Assembly: GCA_002483365.1 (NCBI GenBank)
Contig: DLHT01000006.1
Coordinates: 593,350-657,349 of the forward strand
Source of the DNA: Cellvibrio sp. UBA7661
Lineage (GTDB): Bacteria > Pseudomonadota > Gammaproteobacteria > Pseudomonadales > Cellvibrionaceae
Direction: 5' to 3'
Length of the DNA stretch: 64,000 bases
A program made the position numbers and the translations under genes. The notes beneath the pieces are model-generated. The model saw only the letters and a list, made by a program, of their open reading frames with translations. It was not told where the DNA came from and ran no database searches. Below, piece by piece: positions 25,083 to 35,004 of the stretch. The first letter of the stretch is position 1; the number at the start of each line of letters is the position of its first letter.

Positions 25083-25543
25083 AACCAGAACTCCCGACAA
25101 ACAAATGACTGTTATTGTTTATTGAATTGAAGATCTTCCCAATAGAAGTATCAGGAACACATAAAGTAAGTATCCCGGCAGGGTTTTGCACAGGGGGTGG
25201 CAAGTCTACTCCCGCATAACAGAGTTATCCACAACAACCATAAAAAAATTATCAGGTCAAAACTTAGACATTAAAATTCAAGTAGTTAGCAACTCGTACA
25301 TTCATTAAAAAACACATATTGCATGTAGATTATTGACATATTAAACAATTAATCTGTGGATAACCCTGTGTATAAGATATGAATTAACTGAGGGAAAACT
25401 GGTGATAATGAGGAACTAATGAAAAACAAATGTTTTGTTGATTATTTGCTCAAAATTATTTGCTTTAGCAGAAGGCATTCATTAGAATCCCGCCTCTTTT
25501 CGCACACCGTGTGAATTAACTCAGGATTTTTAACAGGTTTATC
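25083..25543. other. dnaA-rpmH intergenic region with DnaA boxes, oriC candidate A
   Basis: This AT-rich gap holds TTATCCACA at 25225-25233, TGTGGATAA at 25355-25363 and the near-match TGTGTATAA at 25367-25375, with AT-only runs between them. In Pseudomonas the functional origin lies between dnaA and rpmH. The boxes could also autoregulate dnaA. The rpmH promoter must lie in the right half. Confidence 0.55.
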
Positions 25544-25681
25544 ATGAAAAGAACATTCCAACCCAGCAATCTGAAACGCGTTCGCAATCACGGTTTCCGT
25601 GCTCGCATGGCAACCAAAAGTGGTCGTCAAGTATTGGCTCGCCGTCGTGCGAAAGGCCGTGCAGAACTGACTCGCGTTTAA
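25544..25681 (+). CDS. rpmH: 50S ribosomal protein L34
   Basis: 45 residues: MKRTFQPSNLKRVRNHGFRA followed by RMATKSGRQVLARRRAKGRAELTRV. This is the complete, highly basic L34 sequence with its invariant KRTFQPSN start. It heads the rpmH-rnpA-yidD-yidC-mnmE run, as in nearly all proteobacteria. Confidence 0.98.
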   Translation: MKRTFQPSNLKRVRNHGFRARMATKSGRQVLARRRAKGRAELTRV

Positions 25682-25787
25682 TCGCCATCGATTCTTGGTT
25701 CACTAGCAGTTTGTTGAAATTTGTTATTGGCAAACGTGAAATAAAGTAGTCGATAACGGTCGTTCCCAGACTATTTTTAGCGCACTT

Positions 25788-26297
25788 ATGCCAGCCAAAA
25801 TAGAATTTCAACAGCCTGCTAGTTCGAATCAAACCCAAAGCAACGCTCGCTTTGGATTAGATTCCAAATCTGCTTCATCTCGTTTTACCAAATCCCTACG
25901 TTTACTCTGCGCTGCTGATTTCAAACCAGTATTTGATGATGCTCCTTTTCGCGCTTCACATCAGTTTTTCTTGATCCTTGCCCGTGAGAACCAGCTAACC
26001 CAGCCGCGTTTGGGATTGGTTATGGCAAAAAAACACATCCGCCTGGCAGTTGAACGAAACCGTATGAAGCGTTTAACCCGCGAGAGCTTTCGTCTTTACC
26101 AGCAAGATTTAGCTGGTTTGGATATTGTGGTTTTATCGCGTAAAGGCATGGATAGCCTATCTAATACCGACTTTAACCAGCAATTAAATCAGCAGTGGCA
26201 GCGAATTTTCAAAAAAGTGCGCCATCATCGGTTAACATCGCAACCCCGGACAAGTGGGGAACCTATCAATGCAGATACTAAAACAACTGATGAGTAG
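25788..26297 (+). CDS. rnpA: Ribonuclease P protein component
   Basis: Protein subunit of RNase P, which matures tRNA 5' ends. 169 residues from the ATG at 25788. The conserved RNR motif is RLAVERNRMKRLTRESFR, and the hydrophobic start of the fold is LCAADFKPVFDDAPFRASHQFFLILAR. The N-terminus (about 32 residues, Ser/Gln-rich) and the C-terminus are longer than the usual 120-residue protein. No better start codon follows before SRFTKSLRLL. Its 3' end overlaps yidD. Confidence 0.94.
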   Translation: MPAKIEFQQPASSNQTQSNARFGLDSKSASSRFTKSLRLLCAADFKPVFDDAPFRASHQFFLILARENQLTQPRLGLVMAKKHIRLAVERNRMKRLTRESFRLYQQDLAGLDIVVLSRKGMDSLSNTDFNQQLNQQWQRIFKKVRHHRLTSQPRTSGEPINADTKTTDE

Positions 26298-26592
26298 AGC
26301 GAACGCCTGTCTGGTTTGGCTGGCGATCAAGCTGCTTCACGCTTATCGCTATATATTAAGCCCCTGGATTGGTAACCAATGCCGTTTTTATCCCAGCTGT
26401 TCACATTACTCGGAAGAAGCAATTATCCGGCATGGATTTTTTACAGGGTCTTATCTAACCCTGCGTCGCCTACTAAAATGCCACCCCTGGCATGAAGGCG
26501 GGATAGACCTGGTACCTGAATCAAAGATACCTGAACCAAAAAACAACAAATGTTGTTCTTTTCACTCACACACTACAGATGGCAGTCATTAA
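26269..26592 (+). CDS. yidD: Membrane protein insertion efficiency factor YidD
   Basis: 107 residues from the ATG at 26269, preceded by GTGGGGA. The family signature is ILSPWIGNQCRFYPSCSHYSEEAIIRHG, with its three conserved cysteine/serine positions, followed by RRLLKCHPWHEGGIDLVP. An amphipathic N-terminal helix precedes it. The gene overlaps rnpA by 29 bp and is followed within two bases by yidC. A Lys/Cys/His-rich tail beyond residue 85 is variable in the family. Confidence 0.94.
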   Translation: MQILKQLMSRANACLVWLAIKLLHAYRYILSPWIGNQCRFYPSCSHYSEEAIIRHGFFTGSYLTLRRLLKCHPWHEGGIDLVPESKIPEPKNNKCCSFHSHTTDGSH

Positions 26593-26593
26593 G

Positions 26594-28264
26594 ATGGATT
26601 GGCAAAAAAACCTGTTAATTGCAGCAATTCTCGCAACCTTGTTGATGTTGGTTATCCGCTGGCATGAATATCAAGAACAATTACCCTCACAACCTGCAAT
26701 GGCAAGCCAAGCCATAGCAACAGAAACGTCTTCTTCAGCTACTGGGGTTCCATCACCTTCGGCAAGCAGTGAAATACCGATTGCATCCAATAATCTATCT
26801 GAGGCTGAAAAAACAACATTGGCTGCCAGTAAGCTAATTCGCGTTAAAACAGACAGCTTTGATCTGACAATTAATCCATTGGGTGGCGATATCGTGCAAT
26901 TGGCACTTCCACGCCATTACCTGAAATTGAATACACCTGACCAACCTTTTGTATTGCTCGATAACCGTGACAACCATACTTATCTCGCACAAAGTGGTTT
27001 GATTGGTGTTAACGGGACAGATACTGCGCAAGGCCGTCCTCTATTTACCAGTGAAAAACAAGAATATTCATTGAAAGAAGGTGATAACCAATTACAGGTT
27101 GATTTGTTCTTGCAACAAGGTGAGGTAAAGATTACCAAGCGTTTTACCTTCACCCGTGGTGATTATTTAATCAATATCGAATACCTGATTGATAACCAAA
27201 GTAATACTCCTTGGTCAGCACAACTTTATGGTCAAATCAAACGCGACAGCCAAAACTTTGTCAAAGTCAGCGCGTTAGAAATGAATCCATTTTTGGGTGC
27301 CGCGATTACCACACCTGAAGAAAATTACAAAAAACTTACTTTTGCCAAAATTGCCGAAAATGAATTCAAAACAACTGAAAAAGGCGGTTGGGTCGCGATG
27401 GTACAGCACTATTTTATTAGCGCATGGATACCAGATGCAGAAAGTCAAAATACTTTCCACCTGCGCAAATTAGGTAGCAATGATCTCTACCTATTAGGAT
27501 TTACCGGTAAAGTCACCGAAGTGGCTCCGGGAACCCAAGGGGTTATAGGTGCCCATTTTTATGCGGGTGCAAAAGACACAGAAAGGCTTGCAGAAATTTC
27601 ACCTCATCTGGATCTGACAGTAGATTATGGTTGGCTTTGGTGGGTATCAAAACCTTTATTCGCGGTTCTTAAGTTTATTCACAATCTAGTTGGTAACTGG
27701 GGCTTGGCGATTATCGGACTCACTCTTTGCGTGAAGATACTATTCTTTAAACTATCCGCAACCAGCTATAAATCTATGGCGAAAATGCGCAAATTAGCGC
27801 CGAAAATGGCCGAAATGAAAGAGCGCTATGGCGATGATCGTCAAAAATTCTCACAAGAGATGATGAAGCTCTACAAAACCGAGAAAGTAAATCCATTTGG
27901 TGGCTGTTTACCTCTGCTGATCCAGATGCCGGTATTCCTTGCACTTTATTATGTGCTGATGGAATCAGTTGAATTGCGTCATTCACCATTCTTCGGGTGG
28001 ATTCTCGATCTATCGGTAAAAGACCCCTACTTTGTACTACCGATTATTTACGGTATTACCATGTACTTCATGCAGAAGCTGAACCCGCAACCGACAGATC
28101 CTATGCAAGCGCGCATTATGAATATGCTGCCGTTTGTGTTTACCTTTATGTTCCTGTGGTTCCCTGCTGGTTTGGTACTCTACTGGGTAACCAACAACAC
28201 CTTGTCGATCATCCAGCAATACATCATTACTAAACAGATCGAAGCTGAACCTTCTGCAAAATAA
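26594..28264 (+). CDS. yidC: Membrane protein insertase YidC
   Basis: Inserts and folds inner-membrane proteins, alone or with SecYEG, including the Fo c subunit encoded downstream. 556 residues from the ATG at 26594 (MDWQKNLLIAAILATLLMLVIRW, first membrane segment). A periplasmic beta-sandwich covers about 70-330, and the conserved five-helix core begins at YGWLWWVSKPLFAVLKFIHNLVGNWGLAIIGLTLCVK. NPFGGCLPLLIQMPVFLALYYVL and the final WVTNNTLSIIQQYIITK are typical. An in-frame ATG at 26579 adds only five codons. Confidence 0.97.
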   Translation: MDWQKNLLIAAILATLLMLVIRWHEYQEQLPSQPAMASQAIATETSSSATGVPSPSASSEIPIASNNLSEAEKTTLAASKLIRVKTDSFDLTINPLGGDIVQLALPRHYLKLNTPDQPFVLLDNRDNHTYLAQSGLIGVNGTDTAQGRPLFTSEKQEYSLKEGDNQLQVDLFLQQGEVKITKRFTFTRGDYLINIEYLIDNQSNTPWSAQLYGQIKRDSQNFVKVSALEMNPFLGAAITTPEENYKKLTFAKIAENEFKTTEKGGWVAMVQHYFISAWIPDAESQNTFHLRKLGSNDLYLLGFTGKVTEVAPGTQGVIGAHFYAGAKDTERLAEISPHLDLTVDYGWLWWVSKPLFAVLKFIHNLVGNWGLAIIGLTLCVKILFFKLSATSYKSMAKMRKLAPKMAEMKERYGDDRQKFSQEMMKLYKTEKVNPFGGCLPLLIQMPVFLALYYVLMESVELRHSPFFGWILDLSVKDPYFVLPIIYGITMYFMQKLNPQPTDPMQARIMNMLPFVFTFMFLWFPAGLVLYWVTNNTLSIIQQYIITKQIEAEPSAK

Positions 28265-28273
28265 GTTACCGTT

Positions 28274-29638
28274 ATGATTATTACCGACACTATCGCCGCC
28301 ATCGCTACCGCCACTGGCCGCGGTGGTGTCGGTATTATCCGGGTCTCTGGTGCCAAAGCCAGGCTCGTTGCGGAAACTCTTCTTTCTATTAATATCCAGC
28401 CACGCTACGCACATTATTGCGATTTCAAAAACCGCAAGGGTGATGTGCTCGATCAAGGCATAGCCCTGTTTTTCCCCGGCCCCAATTCCTTTACTGGTGA
28501 AGATGTCCTTGAATTGCAGGGCCATGGCGGCCCGGTCATTCTCGATTTACTCTTGCAGGAAATTACCCAACTGGGGATCCGCCTTGCGCGCCCGGGCGAA
28601 TTTTCTGAACGGGCATTTTTAAACGACAAGCTCGATCTCGCCCAAGCCGAAGCCATCGCCGACTTGATTGATGCCACAACCGAGCAAGCTGCACGCAACG
28701 CACTTCACTCTTTGCAGGGGGCTTTTTCCAAACGTATCCATGAGTTGGTTGAAGCATTGATCCACTTGCGTATTTACGTGGAAGCCTCTATCGACTTTCC
28801 TGAAGAAGAAATTGATTTCCTCAGCGATGGCAAAGTCGCCAATGACCTGAATACCATCATCGATAAACTGGAAAACGTTTTTAAAGAAGCAAGACAGGGT
28901 GTCTTGATGCGCGATGGTATGCGCGTAGTGATTGCTGGCCGTCCAAACGCCGGAAAATCCAGCCTGCTCAATGCCCTGAGCGGCCGTGAATCTGCCATTG
29001 TCACCAGTATTGAAGGCACGACTCGCGACGTCCTGCGCGAACACATCCATATCGATGGTATGCCATTGCATATTATCGATACCGCCGGTTTACGCGAAAG
29101 CCCGGATGAAGTAGAACAAATTGGTATCCAGCGCGCCTGGCAAGAAATTCAACAAGCTGATCGGGTATTGCTACTGGTGGATAGCCGTCAGAGCCAATTA
29201 ACGGATCCGCGGGAAATCTGGCCAGAATTTGTCGAACGACTACAAGATCCAAACAAGATTACCCTTGTGCGCAACAAAATCGATCTCAGCAATGAAGCTG
29301 CAGGTTTGTTTACATCAAACAAACACAATACTTATATCGGAATAAGTGCAGCAACCGGTGCGGGAATCGATGACTTAAAACAGCATCTCAAAACTATCAT
29401 GGGCTACAGCGAGACCGGAGAAAGCGGTTTTACTGCGCGCCGTCGCCATTTGGATGCACTTGAACGTGCTCAATCGTTCCTGAATTCAGGTAAAGCCCAA
29501 CTCCATGGCTATGCCGCAGGTGAGCTATTGGCCGAAGATTTACGTCAGGCGCAAAATAGCCTGGGTGAAATTACCGGTGAATTTACCCCTGATGATCTTT
29601 TAGGCAGGATCTTCAGCAGTTTCTGCATAGGTAAATGA
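28274..29638 (+). CDS. mnmE: tRNA modification GTPase MnmE
   Basis: With MnmG, installs the cmnm5 group on the wobble uridine of certain tRNAs. 454 residues. The N-terminal folate-binding domain starts TDTIAAIATATGRGGVGIIRVSG. The G domain has GRPNAGKSSLLNAL (P-loop, about 222-235), DTAGLRE and NKID. The C-terminal FCIGK supplies the catalytic cysteine motif CxGK, so the enzyme looks intact. It starts 9 bp after yidC. Confidence 0.98.
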   Translation: MIITDTIAAIATATGRGGVGIIRVSGAKARLVAETLLSINIQPRYAHYCDFKNRKGDVLDQGIALFFPGPNSFTGEDVLELQGHGGPVILDLLLQEITQLGIRLARPGEFSERAFLNDKLDLAQAEAIADLIDATTEQAARNALHSLQGAFSKRIHELVEALIHLRIYVEASIDFPEEEIDFLSDGKVANDLNTIIDKLENVFKEARQGVLMRDGMRVVIAGRPNAGKSSLLNALSGRESAIVTSIEGTTRDVLREHIHIDGMPLHIIDTAGLRESPDEVEQIGIQRAWQEIQQADRVLLLVDSRQSQLTDPREIWPEFVERLQDPNKITLVRNKIDLSNEAAGLFTSNKHNTYIGISAATGAGIDDLKQHLKTIMGYSETGESGFTARRRHLDALERAQSFLNSGKAQLHGYAAGELLAEDLRQAQNSLGEITGEFTPDDLLGRIFSSFCIGK

Positions 29639-30412
29639 CGTAAATTTCATCACCTTTCTTATTCTTATCTTTAATTAACCCCATCCTCAAAATCACACCT
29701 TTCACACCAAAGCTTCCAGTAAGGGAAACCTTAATACCGGCTTATCTTCATGTTTTTCCACACAGTTACACAGGTTATCCACAGAAAATATTAAGATTTA
29801 GAGGTAAATACCTGTTTTATCGAGAAATTTTATTATTAATACAGATATCTTGTGCACAAACCTGTGTGTGTTCATGACAAAAACTGGGCAGAGTTTTGGG
29901 GATAACTCACTTTTTCTCTCCTCTCTGTATAACTCAAGGTGTTACAACCAGCTTTCAATCAGCTTAAGCGCAGCTTATAGAGTCTTTTTCCTATCGGTTA
30001 TCATCATCATAAATATTTGAAAATAATAATATTTTTATACTTACCCACAGAAATATAGAGCACTATATATAACAACATCATTAAAACCCTAAATAACAAA
30101 ATATATATTTCTCTTTTAAAAAAATTCTCCTTTGTTGTAACGCGAACACTTTTTTTGGAAAAGTATCAGTAAAAGGAAATTTGAACTTTTACCTGGGACA
30201 CGCCGTGAGCCCGTCCATGGGGCTTGTCTTTAACGTCCTTGTCTCAGATAAAACGTCAAATCCCTCTTCGTTGAGAAATACGTGATAAAAAAGCGTTGAT
30301 TAATCCCTGTACAAGTTTTGTGCAAAACCAAGACTCGCTCTATAATGTCGCCCCTTTTGACCTACAGGTCATATTTCGGCTAAGTACGCAGTTAAGCTGC
30401 AAGGTGTGAGCG
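29639..30412. other. mnmE-mnmG intergenic region, AT-rich with DnaA boxes, oriC candidate B
   Basis: 774 bp with no gene. TTATCCACA at 29775-29783 is a perfect DnaA box. TTGTGCACA at 29850-29858 and TTACCCACA at 30041-30049 are near matches. Long AT-only stretches (about 29800-29850 and 30000-30130) could be unwinding elements. In Escherichia coli and several other gammaproteobacteria oriC lies upstream of mnmG (gidA). A possible AGCCC/GGGCT hairpin lies at about 30210-30230. The two candidate origins cannot be separated without further data. Confidence 0.55.
30318..30346 (+). promoter_or_regulatory. Sigma-70 promoter of mnmG
   Basis: TTGTGC at 30318-30323, a 17-bp spacer and a perfect TATAAT at 30341-30346 lie 67 bp before the mnmG ATG. 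An AAGG ribosome site lies just before the ATG. Confidence 0.8.
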
Positions 30413-32323
30413 ATGATTTTCCCGGATCGTTTTGATGTGATTGTGATTGGTGGCGGCCATGCCGGTACTGAGGCGTGTCTGGCGTCGGCACGTATGGGTT
30501 GTAAAACCCTGCTCCTCACCCACAACATTGAAACCCTTGGGCAAATGTCATGTAATCCCGCAATTGGCGGGATTGGCAAAAGTCATCTGGTGAAAGAAAT
30601 CGATGCACTTGGCGGCGCTATGGCGTTGGCTACCGATAAAGGCGGTATCCAATTTCGCGTCCTGAATGCGCGTAAAGGGCCTGCCGTGCGTGCGACCCGG
30701 GCTCAGGCTGACCGGATTCTCTACAAAGCAGCGATCCGCGAAACCTTGGAGAATCAGGAGAATCTGTGGATCTTCCAACAAGCTGCTGATGACCTGATTG
30801 TTGAAAACGACCAGGTGCGTGGTGTAGTGACGCAAATGGGGCTGAAATTTATGGCCGACCAGGTAGTGTTGACTGCCGGTACCTTCTTGGGTGGTTTGAT
30901 CCATATCGGTTTGCAAAATTATTCCGGCGGCCGCGCAGGCGATCCTCCATCGATTGCGCTATCAAAACGTTTGCGTGAATTGCCGTTGCGCGTTGATCGT
31001 TTAAAAACGGGTACACCTCCCCGTGTTGATGCCCGTACAGTTAATTTTGATGTGTTGGAAAAACAATGGGGTGATGAACCTCGCCCGGTGATGTCGGTGC
31101 GTGGTAACCGTGAAATGCAACCGCGCCAGATTTGTTGCTACATCACCCATACCAACGAAAAAACTCACGATGTTATTCGCCGCAATCTCGACCGTTCACC
31201 TATGTACTCAGGTGTAATTGAAGGGATTGGTCCGCGTTACTGTCCATCGATTGAAGATAAAATTCACCGCTTCGCGGATAAAGATTCGCATCAGATTTTT
31301 ATCGAACCTGAAGGACTTACCACACACGAGCTTTATCCGAACGGGATTTCCACCAGCTTGCCGTTTGATGTGCAGTTGGAAATCGTGCGCTCAATGAAAG
31401 GTTTTGAAAACGCGCATATCCTTCGCCCCGGTTACGCGATTGAATACGATTTTTTCAATCCACAGGATTTGCAACACAGTCTGGAAACCAAAGTAATTGG
31501 CGGATTGTTTTTTGCCGGCCAGATTAACGGCACCACGGGTTACGAAGAAGCGGGTGCGCAAGGTATGCTTGCAGGTATCAATGCCGCGCTGCGCGCCCAG
31601 GAAAAAGAAGCTTGGTGTCCGACCCGCGATCAAGCCTACATCGGCGTACTGGTTGACGATCTGATTACACTGGGAACCAAAGAGCCTTATCGCATGTTTA
31701 CTAGCCGTGCGGAATATCGCCTGCTATTGCGTGAAGACAACGCAGATTTGCGTTTGACCGAAAAAGGCCGGGAACTTGGTTTGATCGGTGATGAGCAATG
31801 GAAAATTTTCTGTGATAAACGCGAACAAATCGAATTGGAACAACAGCGCTTACGTTCAACCTGGATTCAAGCCGGTTCCGCTGAAGCAGAATTAGTTGAG
31901 CAAAAAATCCAGACTAAATTGACACGCGAATACAGTTTGATGGATTTGTTAAAAAGGCCGGAATTAACCTATGCTGATGTTGCACCTTTAAAAGGCGAAT
32001 CACTTGCCAATGTAGCTGCTGCCGAACAAGTTGAGATCGGGGCAAAATATTCTGGCTATATTGAGCGTCAGCAAGAAGATGTTGACCGCTTACGTGCATA
32101 TGAAAATACGATTATTCCTGATGACTTTGATTATTCACAAGTCGATGGCTTATCGAATGAAGTAAAACAGAAACTCATCGCAGCAAGGCCACAAACTTTA
32201 GCCCGTGCATCGCGTATTTCTGGTGTAACACCGGCAGCAATATCACTGGTATTAGTGTATTTGAAAAAACGCGGTGTACTTAAGCGTTTAAAAGAAGATA
32301 CACCTGAACAACAAGCCAGTTAA
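30413..32323 (+). CDS. mnmG: tRNA uridine-5-carboxymethylaminomethyl modification enzyme MnmG
   Basis: FAD- and NADH-dependent partner of MnmE in wobble-uridine modification. 636 residues, standard length. The N-terminal dinucleotide-binding loop is VIVIGGGHAGTEACLASARMG. NPAIGGIGKSHLVKEIDALGG and GTFLGGLIHIGL follow, and the GidA signature GLFFAGQINGTTGYEEAAQG-type region (GQINGTTGYEEAGAQG) is at about residue 370. The C-terminal helical domain ends in GVTPAAISLVLVYLKKRG. It heads a run with rsmG, parA and parB. Confidence 0.98.
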   Translation: MIFPDRFDVIVIGGGHAGTEACLASARMGCKTLLLTHNIETLGQMSCNPAIGGIGKSHLVKEIDALGGAMALATDKGGIQFRVLNARKGPAVRATRAQADRILYKAAIRETLENQENLWIFQQAADDLIVENDQVRGVVTQMGLKFMADQVVLTAGTFLGGLIHIGLQNYSGGRAGDPPSIALSKRLRELPLRVDRLKTGTPPRVDARTVNFDVLEKQWGDEPRPVMSVRGNREMQPRQICCYITHTNEKTHDVIRRNLDRSPMYSGVIEGIGPRYCPSIEDKIHRFADKDSHQIFIEPEGLTTHELYPNGISTSLPFDVQLEIVRSMKGFENAHILRPGYAIEYDFFNPQDLQHSLETKVIGGLFFAGQINGTTGYEEAGAQGMLAGINAALRAQEKEAWCPTRDQAYIGVLVDDLITLGTKEPYRMFTSRAEYRLLLREDNADLRLTEKGRELGLIGDEQWKIFCDKREQIELEQQRLRSTWIQAGSAEAELVEQKIQTKLTREYSLMDLLKRPELTYADVAPLKGESLANVAAAEQVEIGAKYSGYIERQQEDVDRLRAYENTIIPDDFDYSQVDGLSNEVKQKLIAARPQTLARASRISGVTPAAISLVLVYLKKRGVLKRLKEDTPEQQAS

Positions 32324-32372
32324 TCAGCGAATAAAATTTTTTTCCGCTTCGCGGATACATTGAGTAGTCCAC

Positions 32373-33053
32373 GTGATTGAACCAGAATTACACGATAGAT
32401 TAACGCAACAGCTGGTACGCGGTGCAGCTGAGATGTCGGTTTTGCTCACCGGTGAACAAACAGAAAAATTGCTGGCGTATGTCGGTGAATTTGAAAAATG
32501 GAACAAAGCTTATAATTTGTCAGCGGTTCGTGATATCCAGCAAATGGTTTCGCGCCACCTTTTAGATAGTCTAAGTGTGGTTCCTTGGTTCAACTCACAT
32601 AAAGCCAGAGTAGAAAAAAAATGTCCGTTAACGCGGATAATTGATGTAGGAACTGGTGGTGGCCTTCCGGGAATTCCGTTGGCAATTATGTTCCCTGAAA
32701 AACAATTTACGTTGTTGGATAGCAATGGTAAAAAAACCCGGTTTTTATTTCACGTAAAAACCTTACTGGGGTTAACAAACGTAACCGTAGAAAATCGCCG
32801 CGTAGAAGAGTTTAATCCGGCAGAAAAATTTCACGGCGTCATTAGCCGTGCTTTTGCCAGTTTGCAGGATATGACTGAAGGTTGTGCAAACCTTGTTGCG
32901 AAAGATGGAATTTTTCTCGCTATGAAAGGCATTTTTCCGGAAGATGAGTTGGCACCCATCAGCGACAAAATTGAGTTATTGGAAAGTATTAAATTAGTTG
33001 TCGCAGAAACGGATGGCGAACGCCATTTATTAATCCTGCAGTCTAAACAATAA
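32373..33053 (+). CDS. rsmG: 16S rRNA (guanine527-N7)-methyltransferase RsmG
   Basis: Methylates G527 of 16S rRNA using S-adenosylmethionine. 226 residues from a GTG at 32373. The SAM-binding loop is IIDVGTGGGLPGIPLAIMFPEKQFTLLDS (about 88-117). SRAFASLQDM and MKGIFPEDEL are the other family motifs. It lies 49 bp after mnmG and 36 bp before parA, the conserved order around chromosomal par genes. Confidence 0.96.
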   Translation: MIEPELHDRLTQQLVRGAAEMSVLLTGEQTEKLLAYVGEFEKWNKAYNLSAVRDIQQMVSRHLLDSLSVVPWFNSHKARVEKKCPLTRIIDVGTGGGLPGIPLAIMFPEKQFTLLDSNGKKTRFLFHVKTLLGLTNVTVENRRVEEFNPAEKFHGVISRAFASLQDMTEGCANLVAKDGIFLAMKGIFPEDELAPISDKIELLESIKLVVAETDGERHLLILQSKQ

Positions 33054-33089
33054 AATTTTTCAACCACGCGGTGGTTATAGGATTGTCAC

Positions 33090-33893
33090 TTGACCAAGAT
33101 CTATGCGATTGCAAACCAAAAAGGCGGCGTGGGCAAAACAACAACCTGCGTGAATCTGGCGGCGTCTTTGGTTGCGACCAAGAAACGTGTATTGCTGGTT
33201 GATCTTGATCCGCAAGGCAACGCTACCATGGGCAGTGGCGTGAATAAAAACGAAGTGGAAAAGTCCATTTACGATGTGCTCACCGAACGCGAGTCAATAA
33301 ATGATTGTTTGGTATTATCGGAAAGCGGTAAGTACCAAGTGTTGCCAGCAAATGGTGATTTGACTGCGGCAGAAGTTGAAATGCTTGCGCTCGATAATAA
33401 AGAACGCCGTTTACAAAATGCGCTTAACCTGGTGCGTGACCAATTTGATTATATTCTGATTGACTGCCCTCCTTCGTTGAACATGCTAACTTTGAACGCA
33501 TTAACGGCATGCGATGGTGTCATTATTGCCATGCAATGCGAATATTATGCACTGGAAGGTTTGTCGGCTTTGGTTGGCACTATCAATCAAATTCAAAAAG
33601 TATTGAATCCACATTTAAAAATCGAAGGTCTATTGCGCACTATGTACGATCCGCGCAACAGTCTGACTAACGATGTATCCGCACAATTGCAGCAACATTT
33701 TGGAGATCGCTTGTATCGCACCTGTATTCCACGCAATGTGCGTCTTGCTGAAGCTCCAAGTTTTGGTATGCCGGTGTTGGCTTTTGATCGTCAATCCAAA
33801 GGCGCTATAGCGTATCTTGCTCTAGCGGGTGAAATTTTGCGTCGCAATGAATCCAGCAACAAATCTGCTGCAGAAGTTGTAGCAACCAACTAA
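33090..33893 (+). CDS. parA: Chromosome partitioning ATPase ParA (Soj)
   Basis: Deviant Walker ATPase that moves ParB-parS complexes. 267 residues starting at a TTG (33090) with AGGA upstream. The P-loop is KGGVGKTTTCVNLA (about 11-24), with the signature lysine. DLDPQGNATMGSG and IDCPPSLNMLTLNAL follow. It is typical chromosomal type with no DNA-binding N-terminal extension. parB follows after 34 bp. Two parS-like sites lie in recF. Confidence 0.97.
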   Translation: MTKIYAIANQKGGVGKTTTCVNLAASLVATKKRVLLVDLDPQGNATMGSGVNKNEVEKSIYDVLTERESINDCLVLSESGKYQVLPANGDLTAAEVEMLALDNKERRLQNALNLVRDQFDYILIDCPPSLNMLTLNALTACDGVIIAMQCEYYALEGLSALVGTINQIQKVLNPHLKIEGLLRTMYDPRNSLTNDVSAQLQQHFGDRLYRTCIPRNVRLAEAPSFGMPVLAFDRQSKGAIAYLALAGEILRRNESSNKSAAEVVATN

Positions 33894-33927
33894 AAATTCG
33901 TTTTTTGATTATATAAGGCCAACAAGA

Positions 33928-34839
33928 ATGTCGAGTAAACGCAAAGGTTTGGGTAAAGGCTTGGATGCACTCCTGAGTGCAGGTTTGGGAGTGACTGCGC
34001 CAGCGCCGGAAATGCCTATTACCCCAAGCGAGGCGGATCAAAAAATTGAATATAAAGATGGCAAACTCGCGCACTTACCCGTCGAGTTAATCCAACGTGG
34101 TAAATACCAGCCACGCCGTGATATGCATCAGGAAGCGTTGGAAGAGCTGGCTGAATCGATAAAAGTCCAAGGTGTAATGCAACCAATTGTAGTGCGCAGC
34201 ATTGGTGAGGGACGCTACGAAATCATTGCCGGTGAGCGTCGCTGGCGTGCAACACAATTAGCGGGACTAGATAGAATCCCCGCGGTGATTCGCGACGTGC
34301 CCGATGAAGCTGCCATTGCGATGGCTCTGATTGAAAATATCCAGCGCGAAAATCTAAATCCCATTGAAGAAGCGGTTGCATTAAAGCGCTTACAAGATGA
34401 ATTTGAGTTAACCCATGCAGAAGTTGCCCACGCGGTGGGCAAGTCACGTACTACGGTGACCAATCTGTTGCGCTTGATTGCATTAAGCGAAGAAGTCAAA
34501 ACATTGCTGGAACATGGCGATCTGGAGATGGGACACGCCCGCGCTTTATTGACTCTGGAACCGTTGCAGCAGAAAGAAATTGCCCGCCAGGTAGTCGCCA
34601 GGGGATTGTCTGTACGTCAAACAGAGGCATTGGTTCGTCAGCTACAGGAAAATCAACATCAGGAAAAAGTGACGCCAGAAGTCAAAGTGTCGGCTGATAT
34701 TCGCCACCTGCAAGATCAATTGTCGGAAACCTTGGGAGCCGGCGTGGAAATTCAGCACAGTGCCAAAGGGAAAGGCAAATTGGTCATCAGTTACAATTCC
34801 CTTGATGAACTTGATGGCATTCTTGGTCACATTAAATAA
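33928..34839 (+). CDS. parB: Chromosome partitioning protein ParB (Spo0J)
   Basis: Binds parS and spreads as a CTP-dependent clamp. 303 residues. The ParB/sulfiredoxin-like domain contains YQPRRDMHQEALEELAESIKVQGVMQPI and the CTP-site motif GERRWRATQLAGL. The helix-turn-helix region is ALIENIQRENLNPIEEAVALKRLQDEFELTHAEVAHAVGKSRTTVTNLLRL. The C-terminal dimerisation segment ends LDELDGILGHIK. The N-terminus KRKGLGKGLDALLS is the ParA-activating peptide. Confidence 0.97.
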   Translation: MSSKRKGLGKGLDALLSAGLGVTAPAPEMPITPSEADQKIEYKDGKLAHLPVELIQRGKYQPRRDMHQEALEELAESIKVQGVMQPIVVRSIGEGRYEIIAGERRWRATQLAGLDRIPAVIRDVPDEAAIAMALIENIQRENLNPIEEAVALKRLQDEFELTHAEVAHAVGKSRTTVTNLLRLIALSEEVKTLLEHGDLEMGHARALLTLEPLQQKEIARQVVARGLSVRQTEALVRQLQENQHQEKVTPEVKVSADIRHLQDQLSETLGAGVEIQHSAKGKGKLVISYNSLDELDGILGHIK

Positions 34840-35004
34840 TTTTTACTTTTTCATCCTCTACAATGCATCCTGATTTCGATGTCTTGTATCTATATCTAGT
34901 TGTAATGCTCTCCATTAGCCACAAGCGGCAGTAAGTCTCAAAACAGTGCCTAAATTTACAGCAAATTTACTAGTCAGTTTTTGAGTTTGATGCTAGCTCG
35001 AAGG

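Noticed and set aside
29639..30412. tRNA or stable RNA gene in the mnmE-mnmG gap
   Set aside because: The AGCCC/GGGCT hairpin is small and there is no cloverleaf pattern. AT-rich sequence with DnaA boxes is the better reading.
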